This document shows, in pieces, positions 1 through 7,999 of a DNA stretch of 64,000 bases; position 1 is the stretch's first letter, and each line of letters opens with the position of its first letter. This DNA is from Pseudoxanthomonas sp. PXM03 (GTDB lineage Bacteria; Pseudomonadota; Gammaproteobacteria; Xanthomonadales; Xanthomonadaceae): positions 124,001 to 188,000 of the forward strand of contig NZ_JACVAU010000003.1 of NCBI RefSeq assembly GCF_014852005.1. The letters run 5' to 3'. The position numbers were made by a program, and so were the translations under genes. The notes below the pieces were generated by a model that was given only the letters and a program-made list of their open reading frames with translations, searched no databases and was not told the DNA's origin.

Positions 1-1437
1 CAGGTCGGCGTACATCGCGGCAGGACCATCGCGCAGCGTCGACTGCAGGCCCACGCGTTCGCGCAGTTCGAGCGCCTGGCGTGCCGACACCAGCATCCCC
101 GCCATCACCTGCTCGGTCAGCTCGATCACGCGCAGGCAGTCCCGCGCGGCGATCGTTCCCATGCTGACCTTGTCCTGGTTGTGGCATTCGGTCGAGCGCG
201 AGAAGACCGAGGCCGGCATGGTCAGCTTCAGCGCTTCGGCCGTCCACGCCGAAACGCTGATCTGCAACGCCTTCAGGCCATGATTGATGGCAGCGCGCGG
301 CCCCGTCGCACCGGACAGATTGGCGGGCAGCCCATGGTTGTAGCGGGCGTCGACGATCAGGGCCAGTTGGCGATCCAGCAGGTCGGCCACGTTGGCCACG
401 GTGTTCTTCAACGAATCCATCGCGAAGGCGATGTGGCCGCCATAGAAGTGGCCGCCGTGCAGGATCTGCTCGCGGTCCGGATCGATCAGCGGATTGTCGT
501 TCGCACTGTTGAGTTCGGTCTCGATCAGCTGGCGGAAGAACGGGAGCGCGTCCTCCAGCACGCCGATCACGTGCGGCGCGCAGCGCAGCGAATACCGGTC
601 CTGCAGCCGCTGTTCGTTGCGCGGAGGACGGTCGCTGTGCAGGTCCTCGCGCAGGCGCTGGGCCACCCGCGACTGGCCCGGGTGCGGCTTGGCGGCGAAC
701 AGCACCGCATCGAAATGGTGCGCGTTGCCGTTGCTTGCCAGCACGTTGAACGCAGTCAGCCGGGTGGCGAGCCGCGACAGGTACTCGGCGCGATGGAACG
801 CAAGACATGCCAGCGCCGTCATCACCGCGGTGCCGTTCATGATCGCCAGGCCCTCCTTCGGGCGCAGCGTGAGCGGCCTGAGGCCGATCTCGGCCAATAC
901 CTCGGCGGCCGGCCTGCGCCGGCCGGCATGCATCACCTCGCGCTCGCCGCAAAGCACCGCCGCCACGTACGACAGGGGCGTCAGGTCTCCACTCGCGCCC
1001 ACCGATCCTTCAGCGGGAATCAGCGGCAGTACGTCGTGGCGCAACAACGCTTCCAGACCTTGCAGCAACGGCAGGCTGACCCCGGACATCCCGCGCACCA
1101 GCGATGCCAGGCGCGCCGCGAGTACTGCGCGCGTTTCGGTTTCGTCGAGGAAACGGCCCAGACCGCACCCGTGGTAGGTGTACAGATGGTGCGGCAGTTC
1201 CGCGACCAGCGCCGGCGGAATGTTCACCGTGCAGGAATCGCCATACCCGGTGGTGACGCCGTAGATGACGCCGTCCTCGTCCAGCAGTCGATCCAGGAAA
1301 TCCGCGCCGCGCGTGATCCGCGCGCGGAATTCCGCGTCGTCCGACAGCACGGCCGGTACCTGCCGCCGTGCGAGCGCCACGACATCCTCGATGCGTAGAA
1401 GGGCATCGCCGAAGACCGGGGGCACGGATTCATTCAT
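1..1437 (-). CDS. HAL/PAL-family aromatic amino acid ammonia-lyase (partial, cut by left edge)
   Basis: This protein belongs to the histidine / phenylalanine / tyrosine ammonia-lyase family, which removes ammonia from an aromatic amino acid to give the arylacrylate. The ATG lies at 1437 and 479 codons are present; family members run about 510-560, so the C-terminal 30-80 residues lie beyond the edge. Visible motifs are the active-site tyrosine loop YGVTTGYG (residues 59-66), the Ala-Ser-Gly triad that cyclises to the MIO cofactor (about 148-150, in ASGDLTPLSY), QDRYSLRC, ELNSANDNPL and HNQDKVSMG. The start overlaps the stop of the upstream acyltransferase, so it is the last visible gene of the pigment operon. 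Such lyases recur in xanthomonad aryl-polyene clusters. Supplying an aromatic starter such as 4-coumarate is my inference; histidine catabolism is less likely because no hut genes are nearby. Confidence 0.88.
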   Translation of the reverse strand, partial: MNESVPPVFGDALLRIEDVVALARRQVPAVLSDDAEFRARITRGADFLDRLLDEDGVIYGVTTGYGDSCTVNIPPALVAELPHHLYTYHGCGLGRFLDETETRAVLAARLASLVRGMSGVSLPLLQGLEALLRHDVLPLIPAEGSVGASGDLTPLSYVAAVLCGEREVMHAGRRRPAAEVLAEIGLRPLTLRPKEGLAIMNGTAVMTALACLAFHRAEYLSRLATRLTAFNVLASNGNAHHFDAVLFAAKPHPGQSRVAQRLREDLHSDRPPRNEQRLQDRYSLRCAPHVIGVLEDALPFFRQLIETELNSANDNPLIDPDREQILHGGHFYGGHIAFAMDSLKNTVANVADLLDRQLALIVDARYNHGLPANLSGATGPRAAINHGLKALQISVSAWTAEALKLTMPASVFSRSTECHNQDKVSMGTIAARDCLRVIELTEQVMAGMLVSARQALELRERVGLQSTLRDGPAAMYADL

Positions 1438-2374
1438 TGCGGGCGTCATGCGTTACCTGATCCCAGAAGGGGTAGAAGTTGAACCAGTCATAGGGAGAAA
1501 GGCGGACCTGCCGTTCCATCCACGCCGCGAACTGCGCAGCGTAGCCGGCCAGGGCGGCATCGCGCGAGCCACGGGGCAGTTCGATGCGTTCAGCAAAGGC
1601 TTCCAGACGCACGCGGTAGCCATCGCCATCATGCGTGCAGGCCATCGTGAACACGGGACACTTCAGCGCAGCGCCCAGCACATAGGCCCCGATGGGAAAC
1701 GGTGCTGCGTGCCCCAGGAACGGCGCCGTCACGCTGCGGCCACCGCGCAGCGGCACCCGGTCGCCCGCGATGGCAACGAACTCGCCGCGCGCCACGCGCT
1801 CGGCCAGCTTCACCGCATCGGCTGGTCCCAGGTCGGTGACCTGCAGCAGTTCGACCCGACTGCCGGCATCCAGGCGACGGATCAGCCGGTTGAAGCGCTC
1901 GGCATGCGCGGTGTGCACCAGCGCGGTCAGGCGGAACCCGGGCACCTGGTCGGCCATGATCTGGCACAGCTCCAGGCAGCCCAGATGCGCGGTGACGATC
2001 AAGCCGCCCTCGCCCGCCTTCACGCGGGCCAGCACATCCTTCCGCTCCATCCGCACCCGGTCCACCGGGTAGCGCTGGCCCAGCGCCAGGATCTTGTCGA
2101 GCAGGGTCTCGGCGAACATCGCGAAGTGATGCAGGCTCTGCCACATGCCCGGCCGCCGAGGCGGCATGGCCTGGTACGCATGCGCCCGCTGCAGGTATTG
2201 CAGCGACGCGCGGCGCGCCGTGCTGTTGGCGAGCCAGTGGACGAACACCACCGGATACACGCAGAGACGGAACGGCCAGCGCCCCAGCCAGCGGTGTACC
2301 GCACACAGCAACAGGATGCCGCGCACGGAAGTGGATTCGCCGATCTCGGCCCAGTGCTGACCGCGCTCGCTCAT
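1430..2374 (-). CDS. LpxL/HtrB-type acyltransferase of the aryl-polyene cluster
   Basis: A protein of about 314 residues resembling the lipid A lauroyl/myristoyl acyltransferase family (COG4261 type), which moves acyl groups from carrier protein onto a lipid or sugar at the inner membrane. A hydrophobic N-terminal stretch (around GILLLCAVHRWLG) is followed by the family core with TAHLGCLELC (the H-x4-E/D-like site) and IAGDRVPLRGG. The chosen start, MSERGQHW at 2374, overlaps the stop of the glycosyltransferase gene by 4 bp (ATGA); longer upstream extensions read into that gene. Its own stop overlaps the start of the ammonia-lyase gene. In E. coli-type aryl-polyene clusters a glycosyltransferase and an acyltransferase of this kind are, as I recall, fused in one protein; here they are two coupled genes. 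It probably builds the lipid anchor that holds the pigment in the outer membrane (inference). Confidence 0.82.
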   Translation of the reverse strand: MSERGQHWAEIGESTSVRGILLLCAVHRWLGRWPFRLCVYPVVFVHWLANSTARRASLQYLQRAHAYQAMPPRRPGMWQSLHHFAMFAETLLDKILALGQRYPVDRVRMERKDVLARVKAGEGGLIVTAHLGCLELCQIMADQVPGFRLTALVHTAHAERFNRLIRRLDAGSRVELLQVTDLGPADAVKLAERVARGEFVAIAGDRVPLRGGRSVTAPFLGHAAPFPIGAYVLGAALKCPVFTMACTHDGDGYRVRLEAFAERIELPRGSRDAALAGYAAQFAAWMERQVRLSPYDWFNFYPFWDQVTHDARNE

Positions 2375-3129
2375 GCGGCCCTGTCCACGGCGCGGCGCGC
2401 CAGAAGGCGCGGCAGGCGGCGCACCATGCCGAAGAACAGCCGTGCATGCATGCGGCTGATGCGCACGTTGTCGCGCCACACATCGAAATGGGACACGCCA
2501 TCGAGCGGATACGTCACCCGGGTGGGCAGGTTGCACACCGCGACGCGACGCCAGAACAACCGGACCAGCACTTCCACATCGAAGTCCATGCGACGCCCGA
2601 TGGTTTCCTCATCGATCAGCTGCAGCACCGGCGGCAGCGGATACACGCGGAACCCGCACATCGAGTCGCGGATGGCAAAGGACAGCGTGTTTATCCAGAC
2701 CCATACATGGGTGAGGTAGCGGCCATACAGCCGCCCCTTGGGTACGCTGTCGTCGTACAGCGGCACGCCACAGACCACATAGTCTGGATGCGCCTGAGAC
2801 ATCGCCAGGAAGGCGGGGATATCGGCGGGATCGTGCTGGCCGTCCGCGTCGATCTGCAGGACGTGGGTGTAGGCATGGGCGCCGGCCCAGCGGAAACCGG
2901 CCAACACCGCGCCGCCCTTGCCCTGGTTCTCGGACAACCGCAGCAGGCGAACGCGCGGCGCATGCAATGCCGACAGGCGATCCAGTTCGGCTGCGCAGGC
3001 CACGCTGGAGCCGTCGTCCACCAGGAGGCACGACACATCTGATGCCAGCACGCCCTCCACCATCGTCGCGATGGCGTGCTCGTGATCGAACACCGGGATC
3101 ACCACCAGGGGACGGAAGGTGGACGACAT
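2371..3129 (-). CDS. Family 2 glycosyltransferase (pigment cluster)
   Basis: A GT-A fold glycosyltransferase of family 2 with about 252 residues. The N-terminal strand PLVVIPVFDHEHA, then LLVDDGSS (nucleotide-binding aspartates), the LRLSENQGKGGAVLAGF segment and the metal-binding LQIDADGQHDP motif are typical of dolichyl-phosphate-mannose synthase-like enzymes. The C-terminal part lacks clear multiple membrane spans, so it is a soluble or peripheral enzyme. The preferred start is ATG at 3129; an in-frame ATG at 3150 would overlap the preceding gene by 11 bp, and neither has a strong ribosome-binding site. The 3' end overlaps the acyltransferase start by 4 bp, implying translational coupling. 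It likely transfers a sugar during assembly of the aryl-polyene lipid (inference from operon context). Confidence 0.83.
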   Translation of the reverse strand: MSSTFRPLVVIPVFDHEHAIATMVEGVLASDVSCLLVDDGSSVACAAELDRLSALHAPRVRLLRLSENQGKGGAVLAGFRWAGAHAYTHVLQIDADGQHDPADIPAFLAMSQAHPDYVVCGVPLYDDSVPKGRLYGRYLTHVWVWINTLSFAIRDSMCGFRVYPLPPVLQLIDEETIGRRMDFDVEVLVRLFWRRVAVCNLPTRVTYPLDGVSHFDVWRDNVRISRMHARLFFGMVRRLPRLLARRAVDRAA

Positions 3130-3139
3130 GGGCACGGGA

Positions 3140-4822
3140 TCACTCGGCATCGGCGAACACCACGCGACCGCTCGCATGCGGCCCATGCACCGAGGTGTAG
3201 CGGAACACCAGCGCGCCGCGCTCCGGGTGCCATTCGAGGTCAAGCCGGACCACATCCCCTGGCCGAGCGACACGCTGGAATTTCAGCGCCTCCATGCGCA
3301 GGAAATGTCGTGGCACCGCGAACACCTCGCGCGCCAGCTGCACGGCCCAGTCCAGTTGTGCGACGCCCGGCAGGATGGCGGCCTGCGGAAAATGTCCGTC
3401 GAACACCGCAAGTGAGGCATCCAGCGGCAACTCGACCTTCGCATGCGTGGCTTCCCGCAGGATCCAGTGCGCTGCCGGCCGCTCGGGACGGAACAGCGCC
3501 GTCAATCCTGCTTCGGTCACCTTGCCTTGTGCATTCACCGGCAGCGCTGCAACGAAGCGCCAGCGGCGCGGTCGCGTCACGGCGTCCTGATGGCCGGCAA
3601 GGTGACGCGACAGGGTCTGCGAAAGCGCGCGCCGCATGGATGCATCGTCCGGCACCTGCGCGTCGTCGTTCATCACCACGACCGCCGCCAGCGTGCTGCG
3701 TGCGCCTCCCAGCAACAGCACGCGAGCGTCCTTCACCGCAGGATGCGACAGGATCTGCCGCTCCAGCGCGTCCAGCGACACCCGCCGCTCTTCCACCTTG
3801 ACGATGCGGTCAGCGCGACCCAGCAAGCGGAAGCCGCCGGCGCCATCCGGCTCTGCGCGATCCTGGCTGTGCCACCAGGCGTCTTCATTCAGGTGCGGCG
3901 AACGCACCTCCAGCGCGCCGTCCCGTATCCGCCAATCGACCCCGGGGAGCGGCTGCCACGCCGGCTGTTCTTCCCGCCACTGGCGCCACGCGATGCCACC
4001 GGTCTCGCTGCTGCCGAGGATTTCCGTGGGCGCCACCCCCAGCAATTGAGCGGCAGCGTGCGCGGCTTCGGCAGGCAGCGCGCCGCCCGAGGAGAACACC
4101 GCACGCAGCCGTCCATGCAGCGACGACCACGACAGCTGGGCCGGCAGGCGCTTCAGGTGTGCCGGACTGGCGACCAGCACGGCGTCGTGGTCTTCCATCG
4201 CCGCCAGCAGGTCCTCCGGGAAAAACGCGCGCGGCACGATGGCGCGACCGGCGGCCAGCGGCCACAGCACGCGGAACAGCAACCCGTAGATGTGCTGGTG
4301 CGACACGGTGCCATGCACCGCCACACCCTCCAGGCCCGTGCCCAGCGCGGTTTCAAGCGCCTCGACTTCCGCACAGAACTGGGCAAGGCACTTCTCGATC
4401 GCAACGGGTTCGCCGGTGCTGCCCGAGGTGTATACGGTCAGGCGCGTGGTCCTGGCGTCCAGGGGAGAAAGCAGGGTCTCGCCCTCATCATCATCGGCGC
4501 ATGCCAGGGATGCATCCGGCCAGTCGCCTGCGAACCCGTCCACGCGGCTACGCAATCGTGCCTGCGTGCCGGCCAGGGCATCGCCCGGCAGCACGACCGT
4601 CTTGCCGGCGTGCCATGCACCGTACAAGGCGGCGGCGAAGCGTGCGGCATCGTCGAAATGAAGCGCCCATGTCGTGCCGGCCCGGGCCTGAAAGCTCGCA
4701 TGCCAGCGCAGCACGTCGCAATGGAAATGTGCGTGATCACGGGCCTCCCGGCCTGCGACCATGAAGGCACGGGCAGGCAACGGCTGCACGGCGACGTCCG
4801 TCAGGCTGCGCCACTCAGCCAT
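3140..4822 (-). CDS. Acyl-AMP ligase fused to a hotdog-fold dehydratase (ApeH-ApeI-like)
   Basis: A two-domain protein of 560 residues. Residues 1 to about 430 form an AMP-forming acyl ligase: the phosphate-binding loop YTSGSTGEP is at 131-139, ILGSSETGG is the A5-type motif, LGRADRIVKVEERRVSLDALE covers the hinge, and VNAQGKVT holds the terminal catalytic lysine. Residues about 450-560 resemble FabA/FabZ or ApeI hotdog dehydratases, with FDGHFPQAAILPGVAQLDW carrying the histidine. The ligase should load an aromatic acid (4-hydroxybenzoate or a hydroxycinnamate) onto an acyl carrier protein, and the dehydratase should form the conjugated double bonds during chain extension. In the E. coli cluster these are, as I remember, separate proteins. 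The gene starts at ATG 4822, overlapping the COG4648 gene by 8 bp. Confidence 0.88.
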   Translation of the reverse strand: MAEWRSLTDVAVQPLPARAFMVAGREARDHAHFHCDVLRWHASFQARAGTTWALHFDDAARFAAALYGAWHAGKTVVLPGDALAGTQARLRSRVDGFAGDWPDASLACADDDEGETLLSPLDARTTRLTVYTSGSTGEPVAIEKCLAQFCAEVEALETALGTGLEGVAVHGTVSHQHIYGLLFRVLWPLAAGRAIVPRAFFPEDLLAAMEDHDAVLVASPAHLKRLPAQLSWSSLHGRLRAVFSSGGALPAEAAHAAAQLLGVAPTEILGSSETGGIAWRQWREEQPAWQPLPGVDWRIRDGALEVRSPHLNEDAWWHSQDRAEPDGAGGFRLLGRADRIVKVEERRVSLDALERQILSHPAVKDARVLLLGGARSTLAAVVVMNDDAQVPDDASMRRALSQTLSRHLAGHQDAVTRPRRWRFVAALPVNAQGKVTEAGLTALFRPERPAAHWILREATHAKVELPLDASLAVFDGHFPQAAILPGVAQLDWAVQLAREVFAVPRHFLRMEALKFQRVARPGDVVRLDLEWHPERGALVFRYTSVHGPHASGRVVFADAE

Positions 4823-5366
4823 GCCGATGGTTCGCCTTCACGCGCTGGCGCACCAGCCACTCGCCTCCGAACAACAGCCCGATCAGACCGTAGGCGATGA
4901 GTCCGTTGTACAGCGCCCATGTGCGATCTGACATCCACAACGCGGTGACCAGCGCAGCCGTGCCGTTGAACACGAAGAAGCCGCACCATATCTGCGTCAC
5001 CCGGCGCGTGTACGCCACCCCTGCAGGCGGCAGGTCCGGCTCCGTCAGCCGGGCGATGCGCTCCACCGCCGATGGCGGGAATACGAGGCTGGCACCGAAC
5101 ACGAGCAGCATCACCGCATTGATCAGCGCCGGATAGAGTTTCAACGGCAGCGCCTGGTTGAAGACCGTGGCCAGCCCCGCGAGGATCGCAGCCCCTACCG
5201 CAGCGGCGAGCCACACTGCCTGACGGGTGGCGGCTGCGCGAAGCAAGGCCAGCACCAGCAGCAGGACGGCCAGCCATCGTGGCTCGAAGCGGCCCATGGC
5301 CCAGTACACCACCAGCGGGTACGCCACGGACAACGCCACGAAGATGATCGCGCCGATGCGGGACAC
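4815..5366 (-). CDS. COG4648-family inner-membrane protein of the pigment cluster
   Basis: A 183-residue integral membrane protein with four or five hydrophobic segments, including GAIIFVALSVAYPLVVYWAM at the N terminus, WLAVLLLVLALLRAA, an AAVGAAILAGLATVF span and GLIAYGLIGLLFGGEWLV near the C terminus. It matches the conserved membrane protein of unknown biochemical role that accompanies acyl carrier proteins and the AMP-ligase in aryl-polyene and xanthomonadin clusters. It starts with GTG at 5366, 17 bp after the carrier-protein stop, and overlaps the ligase start by 8 bp. A role in organising the membrane-bound synthesis complex or in moving the lipid product is possible, but nothing in the sequence identifies a reaction. 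Confidence 0.8.
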   Translation of the reverse strand: MSRIGAIIFVALSVAYPLVVYWAMGRFEPRWLAVLLLVLALLRAAATRQAVWLAAAVGAAILAGLATVFNQALPLKLYPALINAVMLLVFGASLVFPPSAVERIARLTEPDLPPAGVAYTRRVTQIWCGFFVFNGTAALVTALWMSDRTWALYNGLIAYGLIGLLFGGEWLVRQRVKANHRHG

Positions 5367-5383
5367 GCGGAGGCGGCCTGCGC

Positions 5384-5638
5384 TCAGGCGGCTTGGTCGC
5401 GGATCAGGCCGTACAGCACGTCCACGATGTCCTGCACCGTGCGTACCGACTTGAAGGCATCCGGCTGCAGGCTGCGCCCCAGCAGCGGCTTGAGCTGCAC
5501 GATCAGGTCCACCGCATCGATGCTGTCGATGTCGAGGTCGTCGTAGAGACGGGCCTCGGGCGTGATGCGCGCGGGCTCGATCTCGAAGCTGTCATGCAGG
5601 ATCGTGACGATCCGGTCGAAAAGTTCGTTCTTGGTCAT
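5384..5638 (-). CDS. Acyl carrier protein 2 (pigment cluster)
   Basis: An 84-residue acyl carrier protein. The 4'-phosphopantetheine attachment serine is in DLDIDSIDAVDL (Ser near residue 39), and the flanking acidic helix pattern is typical. The N terminus MTKNELFDRIVTIL is amphipathic. It follows a second carrier-protein gene after 24 bp. Tandem carrier proteins are a hallmark of aryl-polyene systems, where one is thought to hold the aromatic starter or growing chain and the other to take part in elongation or transfer. Which does what cannot be read from sequence. ATG at 5638 is the only sensible start. Confidence 0.9.
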   Translation of the reverse strand: MTKNELFDRIVTILHDSFEIEPARITPEARLYDDLDIDSIDAVDLIVQLKPLLGRSLQPDAFKSVRTVQDIVDVLYGLIRDQAA

Positions 5639-5662
5639 GTTGCCAGTCCTACCCGTCCCTGC

Positions 5663-5923
5663 TCAGGCCTTGCCTTGCGAGGCGACGAAATCGGCCAGTG
5701 CGCGCACGCTGGCGAAATGCCGACGGGTTTCCTGCGAGTCGGCCGAGAGCGCCACGCCATACCGCTTCTGCAGCGCCAGGCCCAGTTCGAGCGCGTCGAT
5801 CGAATCCAGGCCAAGGCCTTCCACGAACAGCGGCGCGCTGGTGTCGATGTCGTCCGGGGAGATGTCCTCCAGCGACAACGAAGAAATGATCAATTCCTTG
5901 ATCTCGTGCTCAAGTGCCTGCAC
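5663..5923 (-). CDS. Acyl carrier protein 1 (GTG start, pigment cluster)
   Basis: An 86-residue acyl carrier protein with the phosphopantetheine site in GLGLDSIDALEL (Ser near residue 40). The start is chosen as GTG at 5923 because GGGAG lies 9 bases upstream and the downstream sequence VQALEHEIKELI fits carrier-protein N termini. An ATG farther upstream (6022) would add 33 residues that merely read through the end of the acyltransferase gene in another frame. With the GTG start it overlaps that gene by 14 bp. It sits next to a second, divergent carrier protein and would work with the ketosynthase-like protein and AMP-ligase of the same operon. Confidence 0.85.
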   Translation of the reverse strand: MQALEHEIKELIISSLSLEDISPDDIDTSAPLFVEGLGLDSIDALELGLALQKRYGVALSADSQETRRHFASVRALADFVASQGKA

Positions 5924-6707
5924 GCGATGGATCTCCCGCAAAGTAGATGGCCAGATATTCCGTGAGTCGCCGGGCTGCCAGCGCCTCTCCCCCCGCCGAT
6001 GGGTCCGCCCCCTCCGTTCCATTCAGGAACGGGGCGATCGGCAGGTCTTCCTGAACATCGATCACCATATGGAACCGCATCGGCGGCACACGATACCACT
6101 TATCCCCTTTCCCCAACGTCGGTGGCGAGCACGTGATGCGTACCGGGGTGATGTCCAGTCTGCCGCGCACCGCGATGTTGGCGGCACCCCGCTGCAGCTT
6201 CAACGGCTGTCCCGGCGTGGTCCGCGTGCCCTCGGGGAAAACGACCAGCGTGCCGCCCGCCCGCACTGCGGCGATGCAGTCCTCGACCAATCCCGCACCG
6301 TCGTCGTTGGATACGTAACCTGCGGCCCGTACCGGCCCGCGCATGAACGGGTTGCGCGCGACTGCGGACTTCACCACGCAGTCGGCGTTCGGCAACAGCG
6401 ACACCAGCAGGACCACGTCGATCAAAGAGGGATGGTTGGCCAGCACGAGCAGACTGTCGCGCGCCAGGCGCTCGCGCCCTCGGATCTCGTAGGTCATCAC
6501 GCCCAACCGCCGCATCAGTTCGACATGCGCGGCAAAGCTGCGCTGGACGAGGCGGCGGGACCAGCGGCGGCGGCGCTCCGGGTCGCGCACCAGCCACAGG
6601 AGGGGCGGCAGGACGCAGGCGCCCAGCAACAGTCCGCCGACTCCAAACGCCAGGAAGCTCAGCCCGGTCCCGACGACACGCCACGCATGACCCAGCCGGT
6701 CACGCAT
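5910..6707 (-). CDS. PlsC-family 1-acylglycerol-type acyltransferase (pigment cluster)
   Basis: A 265-residue acyltransferase of the PlsC (lysophosphatidate acyltransferase) superfamily. An N-terminal membrane segment (LSFLAFGVGGLLLGACVLPPL) is followed by the catalytic NHPSLID (NHx4D) motif and the substrate-binding FPEGTRT motif. Start MRDRLGHAW at 6707 overlaps the ketosynthase-like gene by 8 bp; the upstream in-frame extension is that gene read in another frame. Aryl-polyene clusters carry such an enzyme next to the carrier proteins. It probably transfers the finished polyene acyl chain to a glycerol or glycolipid acceptor in the inner membrane (inference). Confidence 0.85.
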   Translation of the reverse strand: MRDRLGHAWRVVGTGLSFLAFGVGGLLLGACVLPPLLWLVRDPERRRRWSRRLVQRSFAAHVELMRRLGVMTYEIRGRERLARDSLLVLANHPSLIDVVLLVSLLPNADCVVKSAVARNPFMRGPVRAAGYVSNDDGAGLVEDCIAAVRAGGTLVVFPEGTRTTPGQPLKLQRGAANIAVRGRLDITPVRITCSPPTLGKGDKWYRVPPMRFHMVIDVQEDLPIAPFLNGTEGADPSAGGEALAARRLTEYLAIYFAGDPSRAGT

Positions 6708-7443
6708 CTCGCCGCCACTGCCACGCCATCCCGTCGCTGATCCAGCGCAGGGAGGGGTCGCCGGACAGCAGGAAACGCAGGACATCCAGGCCATGCGGCA
6801 AGTGGCTGGCTTCTGCATCCGTCTCGCCGGCAACGCCTTCGCTTCCCCACCCGAGTCGCAATGTGGGCGCAGCGCCATCGGCATGCGCCAGTCGCCAGCA
6901 CCAGGCAAAGCCGGCATCCGGTTCATCCGGGAACCCCGCATAGATCGCCGGCAACGGAGCGTCGTAGACGACCAGCATCACTTCCGGCGCGCCGTCTGCG
7001 AGCAACGCGGCGGCCTCCACGCATGCGGCTTCGACGGTCGCCATGCCGCCCGCCAGCGCAATGTAATTGCCGCGCTCGCGCCGGAGGATGGAATACAGGG
7101 CGGCGATCGCGTTGTGGACCGACAGGCCGAACGTCGTCGGCGATGGCGGCTGCTCAGCCGCGAGTGCTTCGAGCAGTTCCATCGAGCGCGCCACGTCGCC
7201 ATGCCGGGACGCGAACACCATCGGCACGCCATGTTCTTCCGCGCGCTGGCACCAGCATGCCGTCTGGATCGCCATCCGGCCGAGTCGCTCGATGCGACGG
7301 CGCTGCATGGCCGGAACCTCGGTGAGCGCAGGCGTGTCGTCCCCCATCGGCAGCCAAGGCGCCCTGGCCCACGCGCGCCATGCGTCGTGGTCCACCAGTC
7401 CCGGTGCCCATGCGCTCCATTCCTTCACTGAGAAACCGATCAT
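6700..7443 (-). CDS. Beta-ketoacyl synthase chain-length-factor-like protein (first gene of pigment operon)
   Basis: A 247-residue protein of the ketoacyl-synthase 2 family (beta-ketoacyl synthase chain length factor). It corresponds to the N-terminal half of a condensing enzyme, but the region where a catalytic cysteine is expected reads PTTFGLSVHNAIAALYSI. The usual TACSS nucleophile is absent, as in chain length factors. It should pair with a full ketosynthase to set polyene length; that partner is not in the window and probably lies to the left. It is the first gene of the minus-strand operon, with ATG at 7443 and about 140 bp of upstream sequence before the divergent tRNA genes. No confident promoter was picked out on this strand. 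Confidence 0.83.
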   Translation of the reverse strand: MIGFSVKEWSAWAPGLVDHDAWRAWARAPWLPMGDDTPALTEVPAMQRRRIERLGRMAIQTACWCQRAEEHGVPMVFASRHGDVARSMELLEALAAEQPPSPTTFGLSVHNAIAALYSILRRERGNYIALAGGMATVEAACVEAAALLADGAPEVMLVVYDAPLPAIYAGFPDEPDAGFAWCWRLAHADGAAPTLRLGWGSEGVAGETDAEASHLPHGLDVLRFLLSGDPSLRWISDGMAWQWRRDA

Positions 7444-7534
7444 CCGCCGCGCAAAGCCCCGCCGATTCCGAATCGCCCTATTTCACCCGCATGCCCGGAG
7501 ATTCGCCAGTTGTGAATTTTTTCGTAAGGGATGC

Positions 7535-7563
7535 TTGCGCATCGCAAAGAGGCTGGCTATCAT
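7535..7563 (+). promoter_or_regulatory. Sigma70-type promoter for tRNA-Ala
   Basis: TTGCGC at 7535-7540 and TATCAT at 7558-7563 are separated by 17 bp and lie about 20 bp before the mature tRNA-Ala 5' end. Spacing and match (4/6 and 5/6) are good for a housekeeping promoter. Confidence 0.6.
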
Positions 7564-7583
7564 TTCGCTCCTGCCAGCACGTT

Positions 7584-7659
7584 GGGGCCATAGCTCAGCT
7601 GGGAGAGCGCCTGCATGGCATGCAGGAGGTCGGCGGTTCGATCCCGCCTGGCTCCACCA
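7584..7659 (+). tRNA. tRNA-Ala (anticodon GGC)
   Basis: A 76-base cloverleaf. The acceptor stem GGGGCCA pairs with TGGCTCC, followed by discriminator A and an encoded CCA at 7657-7659. The anticodon stem CCTGC/GCAGG closes the loop ATGGCAT, giving anticodon GGC. The T loop GTTCGATCC is standard. It reads alanine GCC/GCU codons and is transcribed together with the tRNA-Glu 53 bp downstream. Confidence 0.97.
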
Positions 7660-7712
7660 ACATCCGGACAATAGGCCGTCCGGAATGAAAAACCTGGCAA
7701 CATTTTACGTGT

Positions 7713-7788
7713 GTCCCCATCGTCTAGAGGCCTAGGACATTACCCTTTCACGGTAGCGACCGGGGTTCGAATCCCCGTGGGGACGCCA
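7713..7788 (+). tRNA. tRNA-Glu (anticodon TTC)
   Basis: A 76-base cloverleaf. The acceptor stem GTCCCCA pairs with TGGGGAC, discriminator G, encoded CCA at 7786-7788. The anticodon loop CTTTCAC carries TTC, and the T arm CGGGGTTCGAATCCCCG is canonical. It follows tRNA-Ala and precedes a strong intrinsic terminator. Confidence 0.97.
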
Positions 7789-7798
7789 ACTATCTTGC

Positions 7799-7827
7799 AG
7801 GCCCGGGAAACCGGGCCTCTTTTTTTT
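7799..7827 (+). terminator. Intrinsic terminator of the tRNA operon
   Basis: The 8-bp stem AGGCCCGG / CCGGGCCT around a GAAA tetraloop is followed by a run of eight T after one C. It starts 11 bp after tRNA-Glu. Confidence 0.93.
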
Positions 7828-7999
7828 GCATTTCTCCCGGTTGAAGGATCGTAACGGGGCTTTCGCAGGCATTTACAAGAAACTCACCGCAGACGGCGTA
7901 GAAGCGACTCCACGCTTCCTTCCCTCGCAATGGATCGGCAGGCGCGCGTACCCAGTAGGTGCAGTCAAAGCTGGTGCCCCTTTGCCGGAGCCTGCCGCC

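Noticed and set aside
181..1398. A plus-strand frame opposite the ammonia-lyase
   Set aside because: The minus-strand frame carries the MIO triad and other family motifs; the plus frame has none.
7584..7788. tRNA pair as an integration site for a genomic island
   Set aside because: No integrase, no repeated 3' tRNA end, and the flanking genes are ordinary; nothing supports an island.
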